Numbered from the stretch's first letter, positions 1 to 7,023 are shown. The stretch: DNA of 7,783 nt from Nitrososphaerales archaeon (GCA_030044375.1 JASHVX010000140.1:1-7783); one strand, 5' to 3'. Notes: generated by a model not told the origin, from the letters alone. Numbers and translations: made by a program.

Positions 1-1698
1 GAGGCGGATCCGCTTCTCGACATCCCTCGTCATTCCTGTGGTCAGGATCGTCGGCGAATAGGTCTCCATCACCTCGGCGACGACCAGCCCGAGCTCCGTG
101 ACCGTCATGTCTCTCCCCTCCACATACCCTCGCTCCACAAGCGTCGATATGACTGCGGCCCTGGTCGTCTTCGTTCCGACGCCCTCTCCTTCCATCCTCT
201 CGAGGAGGCTTCCTTGGTTATATCGCGCTGGCGCCTTCTCAATCTGCTCTCTCACATGTATTCTCAGTGCTCTGACCCCCTCCCCTTCGACGAGCCGCAG
301 GGCGTCGACCTCCGTTTCGCCTGGGACCATGCCACGAAGTCCTATCCACCCCTGGTTCACTGTCCTCGCCTCCCTCAAAAGGAAGACGTGCTCACAGACG
401 ACGATCCTGGCGATTTGCAGCTCCTTCTTTGCCGGAGGCCCGAACGAAGCCAGGAACCTGGTCACGATCAAGTCGAAAAGTGACATTTCAATCGGTGCGA
501 GACGGGTCCTAGGCAGTTCCCCTGTGGGATAGATCGCGGGATGGGCGGGGTCTGTTTCAAGGCCTTGGGTCGGCTTCGCGCCGCCCCGCAACGCACTTTC
601 AGCGGCGTCGGAGTATCTTTCGGCCCTGCGAAGGTCCCGCAGGATTGCTCTGTGGTCAAGCGACGCGGGGAGGCGCTGGCTACTGGTCCTTGGATATGAG
701 ACGAGCGCCTTCAGATAGAGTCTCTCGGCAACGCCCAAAGTCGTAATCGGCGAAAGCTGGAGCGTCCTGTACGCCTCTCTCTGAAGACTCCCGGTGTTGT
801 GCGGGGGAGGGGGTGGTACATAGACGACCTTGTTGACTACACGTGCTACCGAACCTCTGACGTTCTCGCACCTTTCTCTAATCGCTTCGGCATCCGCCTT
901 CGACTCGACCCTGGCCTCACAGTAGGGGGCGACGAGCTCAGTCCCGTCGTCCCTTGCAAATGTCCCCGATATCTTCCAGTAAGGAACGGGGACAAACTGC
1001 CTGATCTCCACCTCCCTCTGAGAGAGGAACGCGAGAGTCGGACCTTGGACCCTTCCGATGCTGAACGTCCTTCGCACTGGTCCGTAAGCCGGCGCGGACC
1101 GCGAGAGCGCCCTTGACAGGTTGACACCATATAGGAAGTCCACGAGGTGCCTCGCTCTCCCACCCCGGGCCACTCCTTCGCCGGAGGGCTCCACCTGATC
1201 GAAGGCTTTGGCAACGTCATCTTTGGTCAAGGCGGAGAGCTTCACGCGAGAGACGGCAGTCTCTCTCCCTTGGCATGCATACCGCAAGACGTTGAAGCCT
1301 ATCGTCTCGCCTTCAGGATCGAAGTCGCACGCGTTGACCAGCTTCGAGGCGCCCTTCGCGAGTTCACGGATAGCCAAGATCCTCCTCTCTGCATCCGTGC
1401 TCCTCTCGTCTACGAGATTGGCAGGAAACCACTCAACGTCGAAGACGGGGTAGGTGTTACGCTCCTTGAAAGGATCGGAGGTCTCATAGAGGTGTCCCTG
1501 CGCCGAGCAAACCGCGAAGTCCTCTCCTCTCCTGCTAAACCGAAAGACCGCCAGTCCGTTGACCAGAGAGCTAGTCGGGCTACCGTCAGAGAGCGCGTCC
1601 GCGACGCGACGGGCCGCGTCAGGTTTCTCGCATATGACGAGAGTATACCCACTACGGAGAGTTCTCGAAGACGGTGCACTTGCCAGGCTGGACCGCAA
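1..1698 (-). CDS. topA: DNA topoisomerase I, type IA, archaeal (3' end outside window)
   Basis: Type IA topoisomerase, which cuts one DNA strand through a 5'-phosphotyrosine bond and relaxes negative supercoils or separates joined strands. The frame is open from position 1698 to the left edge (566 codons), so the C-terminus, where relatives often carry zinc fingers, is missing. Visible motifs: an N-terminal TOPRIM domain starting LVICEKPDAARRVA (Glu24), then CDFDPEGE with metal-binding Asp125, Asp127 and Glu129; ARHLVDFLYGVNLSRAL; SIGRVQGPTLAFL; PPPPPHNTGSLQREAYR; active-site Tyr335 in SYPRTSSQRLP; HPAIYPTG; and YNQGSLLERMEGEGVGTKTTRA. No helicase domain precedes TOPRIM, so this is not reverse gyrase. 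The only good in-frame start before TOPRIM is TTG at 1698, 8 nt after the zinc-ribbon gene's stop, with AGAAGG just before it. No promoter-like sequence lies at the right distance, so co-transcription with the upstream gene is inferred. Identity is sure; the exact start is less so. Confidence 0.95.
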   Translation of the reverse strand, partial: MRSSLASAPSSRTLRSGYTLVICEKPDAARRVADALSDGSPTSSLVNGLAVFRFSRRGEDFAVCSAQGHLYETSDPFKERNTYPVFDVEWFPANLVDERSTDAERRILAIRELAKGASKLVNACDFDPEGETIGFNVLRYACQGRETAVSRVKLSALTKDDVAKAFDQVEPSGEGVARGGRARHLVDFLYGVNLSRALSRSAPAYGPVRRTFSIGRVQGPTLAFLSQREVEIRQFVPVPYWKISGTFARDDGTELVAPYCEARVESKADAEAIRERCENVRGSVARVVNKVVYVPPPPPHNTGSLQREAYRTLQLSPITTLGVAERLYLKALVSYPRTSSQRLPASLDHRAILRDLRRAERYSDAAESALRGGAKPTQGLETDPAHPAIYPTGELPRTRLAPIEMSLFDLIVTRFLASFGPPAKKELQIARIVVCEHVFLLREARTVNQGWIGLRGMVPGETEVDALRLVEGEGVRALRIHVREQIEKAPARYNQGSLLERMEGEGVGTKTTRAAVISTLVERGYVEGRDMTVTELGLVVAEVMETYSPTILTTGMTRDVEKRIRL

Positions 1699-1706
1699 AT
1701 TCCTTC

Positions 1707-1883
1707 TTAGGAGTAGGATCCGTCTACCTTTCTGACGTCAACCTTGAACTTCTCGAGCGAAAGCTTCGCGCCACAACTCTTGCACCTGAAGCCTGCAGAC
1801 TTCAAGACGTCCCCGGGCGGCCTGAGATCGAATCCAGAGTAGAGCGAAGTCCCGCAAGCCATACAGGCGATCTCATAGGTCAT
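1707..1883 (-). CDS. Small zinc-ribbon protein of unknown function (58 aa)
   Basis: A 58-residue protein starting MTYEIACMACGTSLYSGFDL. It has two CxxC knuckles, Cys7/Cys10 and Cys34/Cys37, each followed closely by Gly, which is the pattern of a one-zinc ribbon. The linker holds an FDLRPPGDVL segment, and the tail is short and charged with no membrane segment or signal. I cannot assign a function; protein or nucleic-acid binding are both possible. The ATG at 1883 is preferred to the upstream in-frame ATG at 2030 because homology-like sequence starts here, because 2030 would run into gcvT, and because a TTTTTA element sits about 28 nt upstream, as expected for a leaderless transcript. The gene ends 8 nt before the topA start on the same strand, so the two probably form an operon. 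Small zinc-ribbon genes of this shape occur in archaea, but I do not know of a named family. Confidence 0.82.
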   Translation of the reverse strand: MTYEIACMACGTSLYSGFDLRPPGDVLKSAGFRCKSCGAKLSLEKFKVDVRKVDGSYS

Positions 1884-1888
1884 CGCGC

Positions 1889-1905
1889 AACTCTCGCGAA
1901 GAGTT
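1889..1905. promoter_or_regulatory. Inverted repeat between box A and start of the zinc-ribbon/topA transcript
   Basis: AACTCT and AGAGTT form perfect 6-bp arms around a 5-base centre, CGCGA. The element lies between the predicted box A (1910-1916) and the ATG at 1883, across the expected transcription start. In archaea a repressor bound there would block polymerase recruitment or escape. No bound factor is known, and a repeat this short can arise by chance. Confidence 0.3.
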
Positions 1906-1909
1906 CGCC

Positions 1910-1916
1910 TAAAAAC
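1910..1916 (-). promoter_or_regulatory. TATA-like box A for the zinc-ribbon/topA operon
   Basis: On the minus strand the sequence reads GTTTTTA, an A/T tract standing out in GC-rich surroundings. Its centre is about 29 nt before the ATG at 1883. That is the archaeal box A to transcription-start distance, so the mRNA would be leaderless, and no Shine-Dalgarno is visible before that ATG. Inferred from position and composition only. Confidence 0.45.
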
Positions 1917-1961
1917 ATGTTCGGGATTCTTACGACGCCTGGACGGCAAAGGCCGCGATGA

Positions 1962-1969
1962 ACTATTAA
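1962..1969 (+). promoter_or_regulatory. TATA-like box A for gcvT-gcvH
   Basis: ACTATTAA is an A/T-rich octamer centred about 28 nt before the ATG at 1994. The spacing fits a transcript starting at or next to that ATG. It is the only AT-rich element between the divergent genes that faces this way. Confidence 0.45.
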
Positions 1970-1993
1970 GGACACAGAGTGGGTGGCTCCAGT

Positions 1994-3106
1994 ATGCTGA
2001 AGACGACACAGCTGTACTCTTACCACTCACTACACTCGAAGTTGACCGGGTTCGCAGGCTATGAGATGCCCCTCTGGTATACCACCACTACAGACGAGCA
2101 CATGGCGGTCAGAAGCTCTTCTGGAATCTTCGACGTCTCCCATATGGGCCGTGTACTCGTCAAGGGCGAAAGCGCTCCTTCCTTCTTAGAGGGCCTGTTG
2201 CCTACCAAGGTTCAGGCGCAAGAGGTAGGCAGGGCCTTCTACACACTATTGCTGAACGACCGCGCAGGGATAATCGACGACCTCATAGCCCTGAGGACGG
2301 GTGAGAAAGAGTTCGTGCTCGTTGTGAACGCCGCAAACCGCGAGGCCGACATCAGTCACATGGAACAGCACGCACTCGCAGGGGTCGAGATCGTAGACTT
2401 GACCGACTCCTCAGCGATGGTCGCCGTCCAAGGTCCGAGGGCCGAGGAGGCACTGCAGCCTCTCACGCCATTGGATCTGCACTCTCTCAAGCGACTCCGA
2501 TGCGCAGAAGCCGAGGTCATGGGGCAGCGTTCGATCATCTCTAGGACAGGGTACACCGGCGAGGATGGCTTCGAAGTAGTGGTACTTGACAGCTCGGTCG
2601 AGACGCCCGGGAAGGCCATAGACATCTGGGCGGCGCTCGCTGCCGTGTCGAAGCCCTGTGGACTCGGCGCCAGAGACTCTCTCAGGCTGGAAGCGGGTCT
2701 GCCACTCCACGGCACTGACATGGACCAACACACCAACCCGCTACAAGCCGGCCTTGGTTGGGTAATAACGGCGGGGAAGTCAGACTACGTCGGTTCAGAC
2801 TCGGTCTCCGCTACACGGGCCAGCGGTCCTGACGTGGTCAGGAGAGGCGTAGTCATCGACGAAGGCATACCCAGACATGGCTTCCAAGTGCTCGATGGCT
2901 CAGGACCGCTTGGCTTGGTGACCAGCGGCACCTTCTCGCCGCTGCTCAAGAAGGGGATCGCATTGTGTCGGCTCAAGCCTGAACGAACCAAACCGGGCGC
3001 AGAGGTCAGCGTATCGGTCAGAGACTCCACCAAGACAGGCAGGGTGGTGACGACGCCCTTCTACGACGAGAGCCATTACGGCTGGAAGAGAGCAAACGGT
3101 AATTAG
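1994..3106 (+). CDS. gcvT: Glycine cleavage system T protein (aminomethyltransferase)
   Basis: T protein of the glycine cleavage system. It moves the aminomethyl carbon from the lipoyl arm of GcvH to tetrahydrofolate (or a related archaeal C1 carrier), giving methylene-carrier and ammonia; cytoplasmic. The 370-residue length is normal. Family signatures in order: LTGFAGYEMPLWY near the N-terminus, GIFDVSHMGRV (about 44-54), LNDRAGIIDDL (87-97, with the conserved acidic pair Asp95/Asp96), MVAVQGPRAEEAL, ISRTGYTGEDGFEVV, and GLGARDSLRLEAGLPLHG, followed by a C-terminal barrel domain. The ATG at 1994 is chosen because the family starts close to this point and a box A lies 28 nt upstream. GGTGG at 1982-1986 could also act as a ribosome site. 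A GTG at 1979 would add five residues. gcvH follows after 24 nt, so the two genes are very likely one operon. No gcvP is present in the window. Confidence 0.95.
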   Translation: MLKTTQLYSYHSLHSKLTGFAGYEMPLWYTTTTDEHMAVRSSSGIFDVSHMGRVLVKGESAPSFLEGLLPTKVQAQEVGRAFYTLLLNDRAGIIDDLIALRTGEKEFVLVVNAANREADISHMEQHALAGVEIVDLTDSSAMVAVQGPRAEEALQPLTPLDLHSLKRLRCAEAEVMGQRSIISRTGYTGEDGFEVVVLDSSVETPGKAIDIWAALAAVSKPCGLGARDSLRLEAGLPLHGTDMDQHTNPLQAGLGWVITAGKSDYVGSDSVSATRASGPDVVRRGVVIDEGIPRHGFQVLDGSGPLGLVTSGTFSPLLKKGIALCRLKPERTKPGAEVSVSVRDSTKTGRVVTTPFYDESHYGWKRANGN

Positions 3107-3130
3107 GCGCAGACAGGAGCGCGCACCCGC

Positions 3131-3544
3131 ATGAGACTCGGGGAGTATGACGTTCCTGACGACCTGTGGTACACAAAGGAGCACGAGTGGGCTAGGAAGA
3201 CAAAGGGCCAGACGGTAAGGATAGGAATAACCGACTACGCGGCCAAGACCTTGAACGACGTGGTGTACGTAGCGCCCTCGAAGCCGAAGGACGCTGTGGT
3301 CCAGTTCCAGTCGATAGGGACTGTCGAGTCAATCAAAGCGGTCTCAGAGCTTTATTCGCCGGTCTCTGGAACCGTCGCAGCCGTCAACGGCGACTTGGAG
3401 TCTCATCCGGAGCTTGTCAACAAGTCTCCATACGTCGAGGGTTGGTTGATTGACGTCGTCGCAACCGACTTCGCCTCGGACTGCGGTCGTCTCTTAGGAC
3501 CGAAACAGTACGCGGCGCATCTCGAAACACTCCTAAAGCAGTAG
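3131..3544 (+). CDS. gcvH: Glycine cleavage system H protein (lipoyl carrier)
   Basis: H protein, a small soluble carrier whose lipoylated lysine shuttles the aminomethyl group from the P protein to the T protein and is then reoxidised by the L protein. The 137-residue length matches the family. The N-terminus has the usual LWYTKEHEWAR start, followed by RIGITDYAAKTLNDVVYV. The lipoyl site lies in the hairpin GTVESIKAVSELYSPVSG, with Lys69 as the expected modified residue. A conserved VEGWLIDV strand follows. The ATG at 3131 lies 24 nt after the gcvT stop. AGGAG at 3115-3119 is a plausible but rather distant ribosome site, consistent with an internal gene of an operon. Lipoylation would need a ligase or synthase that is not seen here. 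H-like proteins can also serve lipoate relay rather than glycine breakdown, but direct linkage to gcvT supports the glycine role. Confidence 0.95.
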   Translation: MRLGEYDVPDDLWYTKEHEWARKTKGQTVRIGITDYAAKTLNDVVYVAPSKPKDAVVQFQSIGTVESIKAVSELYSPVSGTVAAVNGDLESHPELVNKSPYVEGWLIDVVATDFASDCGRLLGPKQYAAHLETLLKQ

Positions 3545-3550
3545 CTTACA

Positions 3551-3558
3551 ATTAAAAT
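3551..3558 (+). promoter_or_regulatory. TATA-like box A for stt3
   Basis: ATTAAAAT lies 6 nt after the gcvH stop and is centred about 30 nt before the TTG at 3585. It is clearly richer in A/T than its surroundings. The spacing supports a separate, nearly leaderless stt3 transcript and supports the TTG start. Confidence 0.5.
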
Positions 3559-3584
3559 ACCCCAGCGGCACGTCTCGCTCCGAT

Positions 3585-6011
3585 TTGGACTCTCCGCTTG
3601 AGGGCCTGAAGTCTCTGATCGGTAGGCCAGTCGCCTCGAGGCGGACCGTAATGACTACGATGGTGCTTTCAATAATATTCGTGATCGCCTTCACGATAAG
3701 GGCCTATTCGGCGAAGTACGGATACTATCTGGGCGAGTTCGACCCATACTACGACTACTATGCGGCCAACCACATTGTGACCTTGGCGCAGGAGCACGGA
3801 CTCTGGTACGCGCTGTTCAACAATCCGTCCGGTTGCGGACCGACCGTCTACACCGCATGCCACACTCAGCAGGGATACTTCTACTGGCACGACATCCAGA
3901 CTTGGTTCCCTGAAGGAAGAAACGTCGCCGCGACCTCCCAGGGCGGCCTCCAGATGGCAGGCGCCTTGTTGTACCTCATGGCCCACAACATCTTCGGAAT
4001 CCAGATAACTCTGTACGACTTCCTCGTCATACTCCCGGTCATCTTCGGTTCACTAACGTGCGTGGCGTTCTACTTCCTGGTGAAAAAAATCGGAGGAGAC
4101 GCAGCTGGGCTCTTCGCGGCGTTGGTGTTCGCGGTCTCCCCTCCCATCATAGAAAGGGGCAACCTTGGCTGGTTCAAGTCGGAACCTCTGGCCATACTTC
4201 TCTTCGTCTGCGGTAGCTACTACATGCTGACAGTCTTCGACAAAGAGAGGGACATGCGCAGCAGAGTGTTGAGGGGCCTGCTTGCCGGAGCGTTCATCGG
4301 ATACGCCAACACTGCATGGGGAGGCGGGGACTACTTCAGCGCGGCATTTGGGCTCGTGTTCCTAGCCATACCTTTCATGAACTTGGACCTGCCTGCATTG
4401 TCGCCATCTGTGATATCATTCACCGCTGCCACGCTTTTCTCGAGCGCGATCTTCCCCAGGCCGGGAGTGAAGATAGTCACCAACCCGGTCGGTCTTGTCA
4501 TGATCGGTGGCACGGTCTTCGTCCTCGTCGCGCAGTGGGTCAAGACGTGGGTCAAGCCAACTGAATACAAGAGAACCTTGGCCAAGCTCCTATTCGCATT
4601 CGCGTTGGGCGGCCTTGCGCTTCTGAGCTTCGGAGACATAGGCAGCATCACCGGGAGGTACCTGGCTGTGATAGCCCCATGGACCCGAAGCACGAGCCCT
4701 CTCATCCAGTCTGTGGCCGAGCAGTCCCTGCCTACGGGGGCAGACTACTTCACTTCCTATGCAATACTGATGCCGCTCGGAATCGCAGGAGCCCTCATCG
4801 CGTTCAGGAGGAGGGGGATTCCGATGGCATATGCACTGATCTTCGGGTTGACGGGTCTCTACTTCTCAGCAGCTTACTCTCGCCTGCTCGTCTACTCTTC
4901 CATAGTCTTTGGCATCCTAGGCGGAATCGGGTTCGCAGAACTCGCCTTCGCCGTAGTGAAGCCTAGCGCCACTCCGCTGGTGAAGAAGAAGCAGGCCATA
5001 ACCTCTAGAAACGAGGTCAAGGTGATATTCACAGTAGCCGTGATAGGGCTCATAGCATTCCCAGCCGGCGCATACTGGATACCAAACCCAATCCAATGCA
5101 CGGCGTCCAACACGATATTCTGCGATCAGAGCCCCGCCGACAGCGCGGTGAGCATAGCCAACGGGGCGACCATCTATTCACAGGCCGTGTACAACGACTG
5201 GCCGGCGACGCTTTCTTGGATCAGCACCTCGACTCCGACCAACTCCGTAGTAATAGCGTGGTGGGACTACGGCTACTGGATTGCCGTGATGGGGAACCGG
5301 ACGTCCGTGGACGACAACGCCACTCTGAACACCACGAGGATCGCCGAGGTCGGAGACCTGCTGATGTCAAACGCGACACAGGCGGCCAAGATGGCCGAGG
5401 ACATGGGGGAGGGCAGACCAACCTACGTGGCGATCTTCATCACCGGCAGCATCATACCGATTGAGAACACCACCACACAATCCACGACGAACTACTATGT
5501 CCTGGAACAGCCCAGTGGCGGTGGGCTCGTGCCAGGAGGCGGCGACGAGAGCAAGAAGCAGTGGTTCATCCGCATCGGCGGTCTCAACGAGTCAGAGTTC
5601 CTGGAGTGTCCGAGCCTGAATGCGATCGACTCTGCAGGCCAAGCCTGCCAGAATGTGGACGACTTCAACCTGACCCCATACGCTCTGAACAACACATTGT
5701 TCGGGGAAATGCTACCATTCAAGAACGCAGGCTACGTCATCCCCTCGTCATCGGAGACCACGGCGGTTTGTGGAGGGATATTCTATTGCAACTTCTATTC
5801 GACGTACCAGCAGTCGTCGAGTGGATACCCCACCTATCAGCTGTACTCGTCACCCCTGAACTACACCTTCCCAAGCAACAGCACAGGGCCATTCAGACTG
5901 GCGTACACCTCTCCCAGCATGAACACTCCATTCCAGTGCCCCGGCGACCCGAACCTGAGCTGCTTCGATGCGATACTACTCTATCAACTGGTTCAGAACT
6001 ACACTTCGTAG
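3585..6011 (+). CDS. aglB: Oligosaccharyltransferase STT3/AglB, catalytic subunit
   Basis: Membrane enzyme that transfers lipid-linked glycans to Asn in N-x-S/T sites of exported proteins. The 808 residues comprise a short cytoplasmic N-terminus, many hydrophobic segments over about 25-500, then a hydrophilic outer domain. Motifs seen: EFDPYYDYY with Asp53 (first acidic metal motif), SVAE at 376-379 (the SVSE/TIXE loop glutamate, Glu379), the sequon-binding WWDYG at 559-563, DNATLNTTRIAEVG just after it, and D654-x-x-K657-x-x-W resembling the DK motif of archaeal and eukaryotic enzymes. Where the second acidic motif is expected, GNLGWFKSEP gives Lys198-Ser-Glu200. Five close cysteine pairs and about a dozen sequons lie in predicted outer regions. 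The TTG at 3585 is chosen because a box A lies 30 nt before it; an ATG at 3651 would remove 22 residues. The 3' end overlaps nop10 tail-to-tail by 13 bp. Confidence 0.95.
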   Translation: MDSPLEGLKSLIGRPVASRRTVMTTMVLSIIFVIAFTIRAYSAKYGYYLGEFDPYYDYYAANHIVTLAQEHGLWYALFNNPSGCGPTVYTACHTQQGYFYWHDIQTWFPEGRNVAATSQGGLQMAGALLYLMAHNIFGIQITLYDFLVILPVIFGSLTCVAFYFLVKKIGGDAAGLFAALVFAVSPPIIERGNLGWFKSEPLAILLFVCGSYYMLTVFDKERDMRSRVLRGLLAGAFIGYANTAWGGGDYFSAAFGLVFLAIPFMNLDLPALSPSVISFTAATLFSSAIFPRPGVKIVTNPVGLVMIGGTVFVLVAQWVKTWVKPTEYKRTLAKLLFAFALGGLALLSFGDIGSITGRYLAVIAPWTRSTSPLIQSVAEQSLPTGADYFTSYAILMPLGIAGALIAFRRRGIPMAYALIFGLTGLYFSAAYSRLLVYSSIVFGILGGIGFAELAFAVVKPSATPLVKKKQAITSRNEVKVIFTVAVIGLIAFPAGAYWIPNPIQCTASNTIFCDQSPADSAVSIANGATIYSQAVYNDWPATLSWISTSTPTNSVVIAWWDYGYWIAVMGNRTSVDDNATLNTTRIAEVGDLLMSNATQAAKMAEDMGEGRPTYVAIFITGSIIPIENTTTQSTTNYYVLEQPSGGGLVPGGGDESKKQWFIRIGGLNESEFLECPSLNAIDSAGQACQNVDDFNLTPYALNNTLFGEMLPFKNAGYVIPSSSETTAVCGGIFYCNFYSTYQQSSSGYPTYQLYSSPLNYTFPSNSTGPFRLAYTSPSMNTPFQCPGDPNLSCFDAILLYQLVQNYTS

Positions 6012-6145
6012 GCCGACTGACTGCGATATCTCGCGTACCTGTCATCGGGCGAGAATCTCGCCGGGTGGACCGTCACTGTCTCCCCGCCGCATTTGAGACA
6101 CCGCTCGCTTATTGTGTAGGTATGGCAGGTGACACATTTCTTCAT
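5999..6145 (-). CDS. nop10: H/ACA RNP subunit Nop10 (48 aa)
   Basis: Small subunit of the H/ACA ribonucleoprotein, which binds Cbf5 and helps guide RNAs direct pseudouridine formation in rRNA. The 48-residue protein begins MKKCVTCHTYTISERCLKCG. It has four cysteines (4, 7, 16, 19) in a zinc-binding arrangement typical of archaeal Nop10, and then the family hallmark HPARFSPDDRYARYR, which lies along Cbf5. The length is usual for Nop10 (about 50-60). The ATG at 6145 lies 8 nt after the aIF2-alpha stop, so it is the last gene of that operon. Its TAG stop lies inside the final codons of the convergent stt3 gene, giving a 13-bp tail-to-tail overlap. It is easily missed because of its size. Confidence 0.95.
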   Translation of the reverse strand: MKKCVTCHTYTISERCLKCGGETVTVHPARFSPDDRYARYRSQSAYEV

Positions 6146-6153
6146 GAGGCCCT

Positions 6154-6957
6154 TCAGGATGCGCCACCATGCTTTCTGGATATCTCTCTCTTGAAGCTGA
6201 ATGCGTCGTGCTTGCCAGTCCCCTCCTTGATCTTTCGCAGGGCGGTATCAAGCGACTTCTCTGCCTGCTTGTAGTCGTCGGCGACCACCCTCACTCTGTA
6301 CTTCGGGGCACCAGCGTAAGTGATGTGAATCTCGGCCGATTGAAGACCGACCGTCGCGGCACTCAACGCTTTCTTCACTTGCTCGATTCCATTAGACGAC
6401 CGTGAGGAGATTTCCACAAGTGCCCCCACTTCATAACTCGGCGGGATTATCTTCTCCGAAGCCAGCTCGGCGACAACGCGGGCGACGTCGGGTGTCAACC
6501 CGGTCGGTTCCAGGGCCTTCTCTCCCTTCTTGGCCACGTTCTCGAATGCTTCGTAAAGCGTTCCGAACTGTTCCTCGAGCTTTTCCTTCAGCGCTCTCGA
6601 ACGAGAGGCGTCCAGTCCGAGCCTCTTCTCCACCGCCGCCATTATGGTGACGGCTCTCTCTTCGCGTTTCCACTCGATGACTTTGGCCCTACGTTCCTCG
6701 TTCGTAACCTGTCTCAGAGACAGGTCGATTTCTCGTCTCATTCTGTTTGCCCGGATGACCTTCAACACGAGTTTCTGTGAGACCTTGGCCACCCGTTCGA
6801 TGTTCCTCACCCAGCCAGTGGAGATCTCAGACACATGGAGGAAACCGTTCGTCCCGCCGTACTGGTCAAGATTGACATAGATTCCATGAGGGGTGATCTC
6901 CCTCACGGTGCAGACTACTATCTCTCCAGCCTCCGGCATGGGCTCTTCCGCGCTCAA
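6154..6957 (-). CDS. eif2a: Translation initiation factor aIF2, alpha subunit
   Basis: Alpha subunit of the heterotrimeric aIF2, which with the gamma subunit binds initiator Met-tRNA and GTP and delivers the tRNA to the small ribosomal subunit. The 267-residue length is normal. Domains: an S1-type OB fold (about 10-82; GEIVVCTVREITPHGIYVNL and YGGTNGFLHVSEIS), a helical domain (about 85-170), and an alpha-beta domain that contacts gamma (about 175-267; AEIHITYAGAPKYRVRVVADDY). Ser46 in SEISTGWVRNI aligns with the regulatory Ser51 of eukaryotic eIF2-alpha, but the following arginines are replaced by Thr-Gly-Trp. The start taken is TTG at 6957, with GTGA 8 nt upstream; ATG at 6939 would remove six residues. 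A 66-nt spacer separates it from S27e and contains AATTA about 27 nt before the TTG, so a weak internal promoter is possible. Confidence 0.95.
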   Translation of the reverse strand: MSAEEPMPEAGEIVVCTVREITPHGIYVNLDQYGGTNGFLHVSEISTGWVRNIERVAKVSQKLVLKVIRANRMRREIDLSLRQVTNEERRAKVIEWKREERAVTIMAAVEKRLGLDASRSRALKEKLEEQFGTLYEAFENVAKKGEKALEPTGLTPDVARVVAELASEKIIPPSYEVGALVEISSRSSNGIEQVKKALSAATVGLQSAEIHITYAGAPKYRVRVVADDYKQAEKSLDTALRKIKEGTGKHDAFSFKREISRKHGGAS

Positions 6958-7023
6958 TCGAGAGTCACTGATGAGTTCGGCTAATTGAGTCTTCTGGACG
7001 AAGGGTCCAGCCTTGAGGTCTCG

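Noticed and set aside
1..1698. Reverse gyrase
   Set aside because: No helicase domain precedes the TOPRIM domain; an upstream stop codon and a separate small gene bound the N-terminus.
1147..1710. A 187-codon plus-strand open frame opposite topA
   Set aside because: The opposite strand encodes the TOPRIM and gate motifs of topA without a break; the plus-strand translation shows no domain.
1707..2030. Longer 107-residue version of the zinc-ribbon protein starting at 2030
   Set aside because: It would overlap the gcvT coding start, and its first 49 residues look like translated promoter sequence; the ATG at 1883 is placed correctly relative to box A.
5561..6274. A 237-codon plus-strand open frame overlapping the stt3 end and nop10/aIF2-alpha
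   Set aside because: It is out of frame with stt3, antisense to two clearly conserved genes, and its translation is rich in Arg, Pro and His with no recognisable motif. GC-rich coding DNA gives such shadows often.
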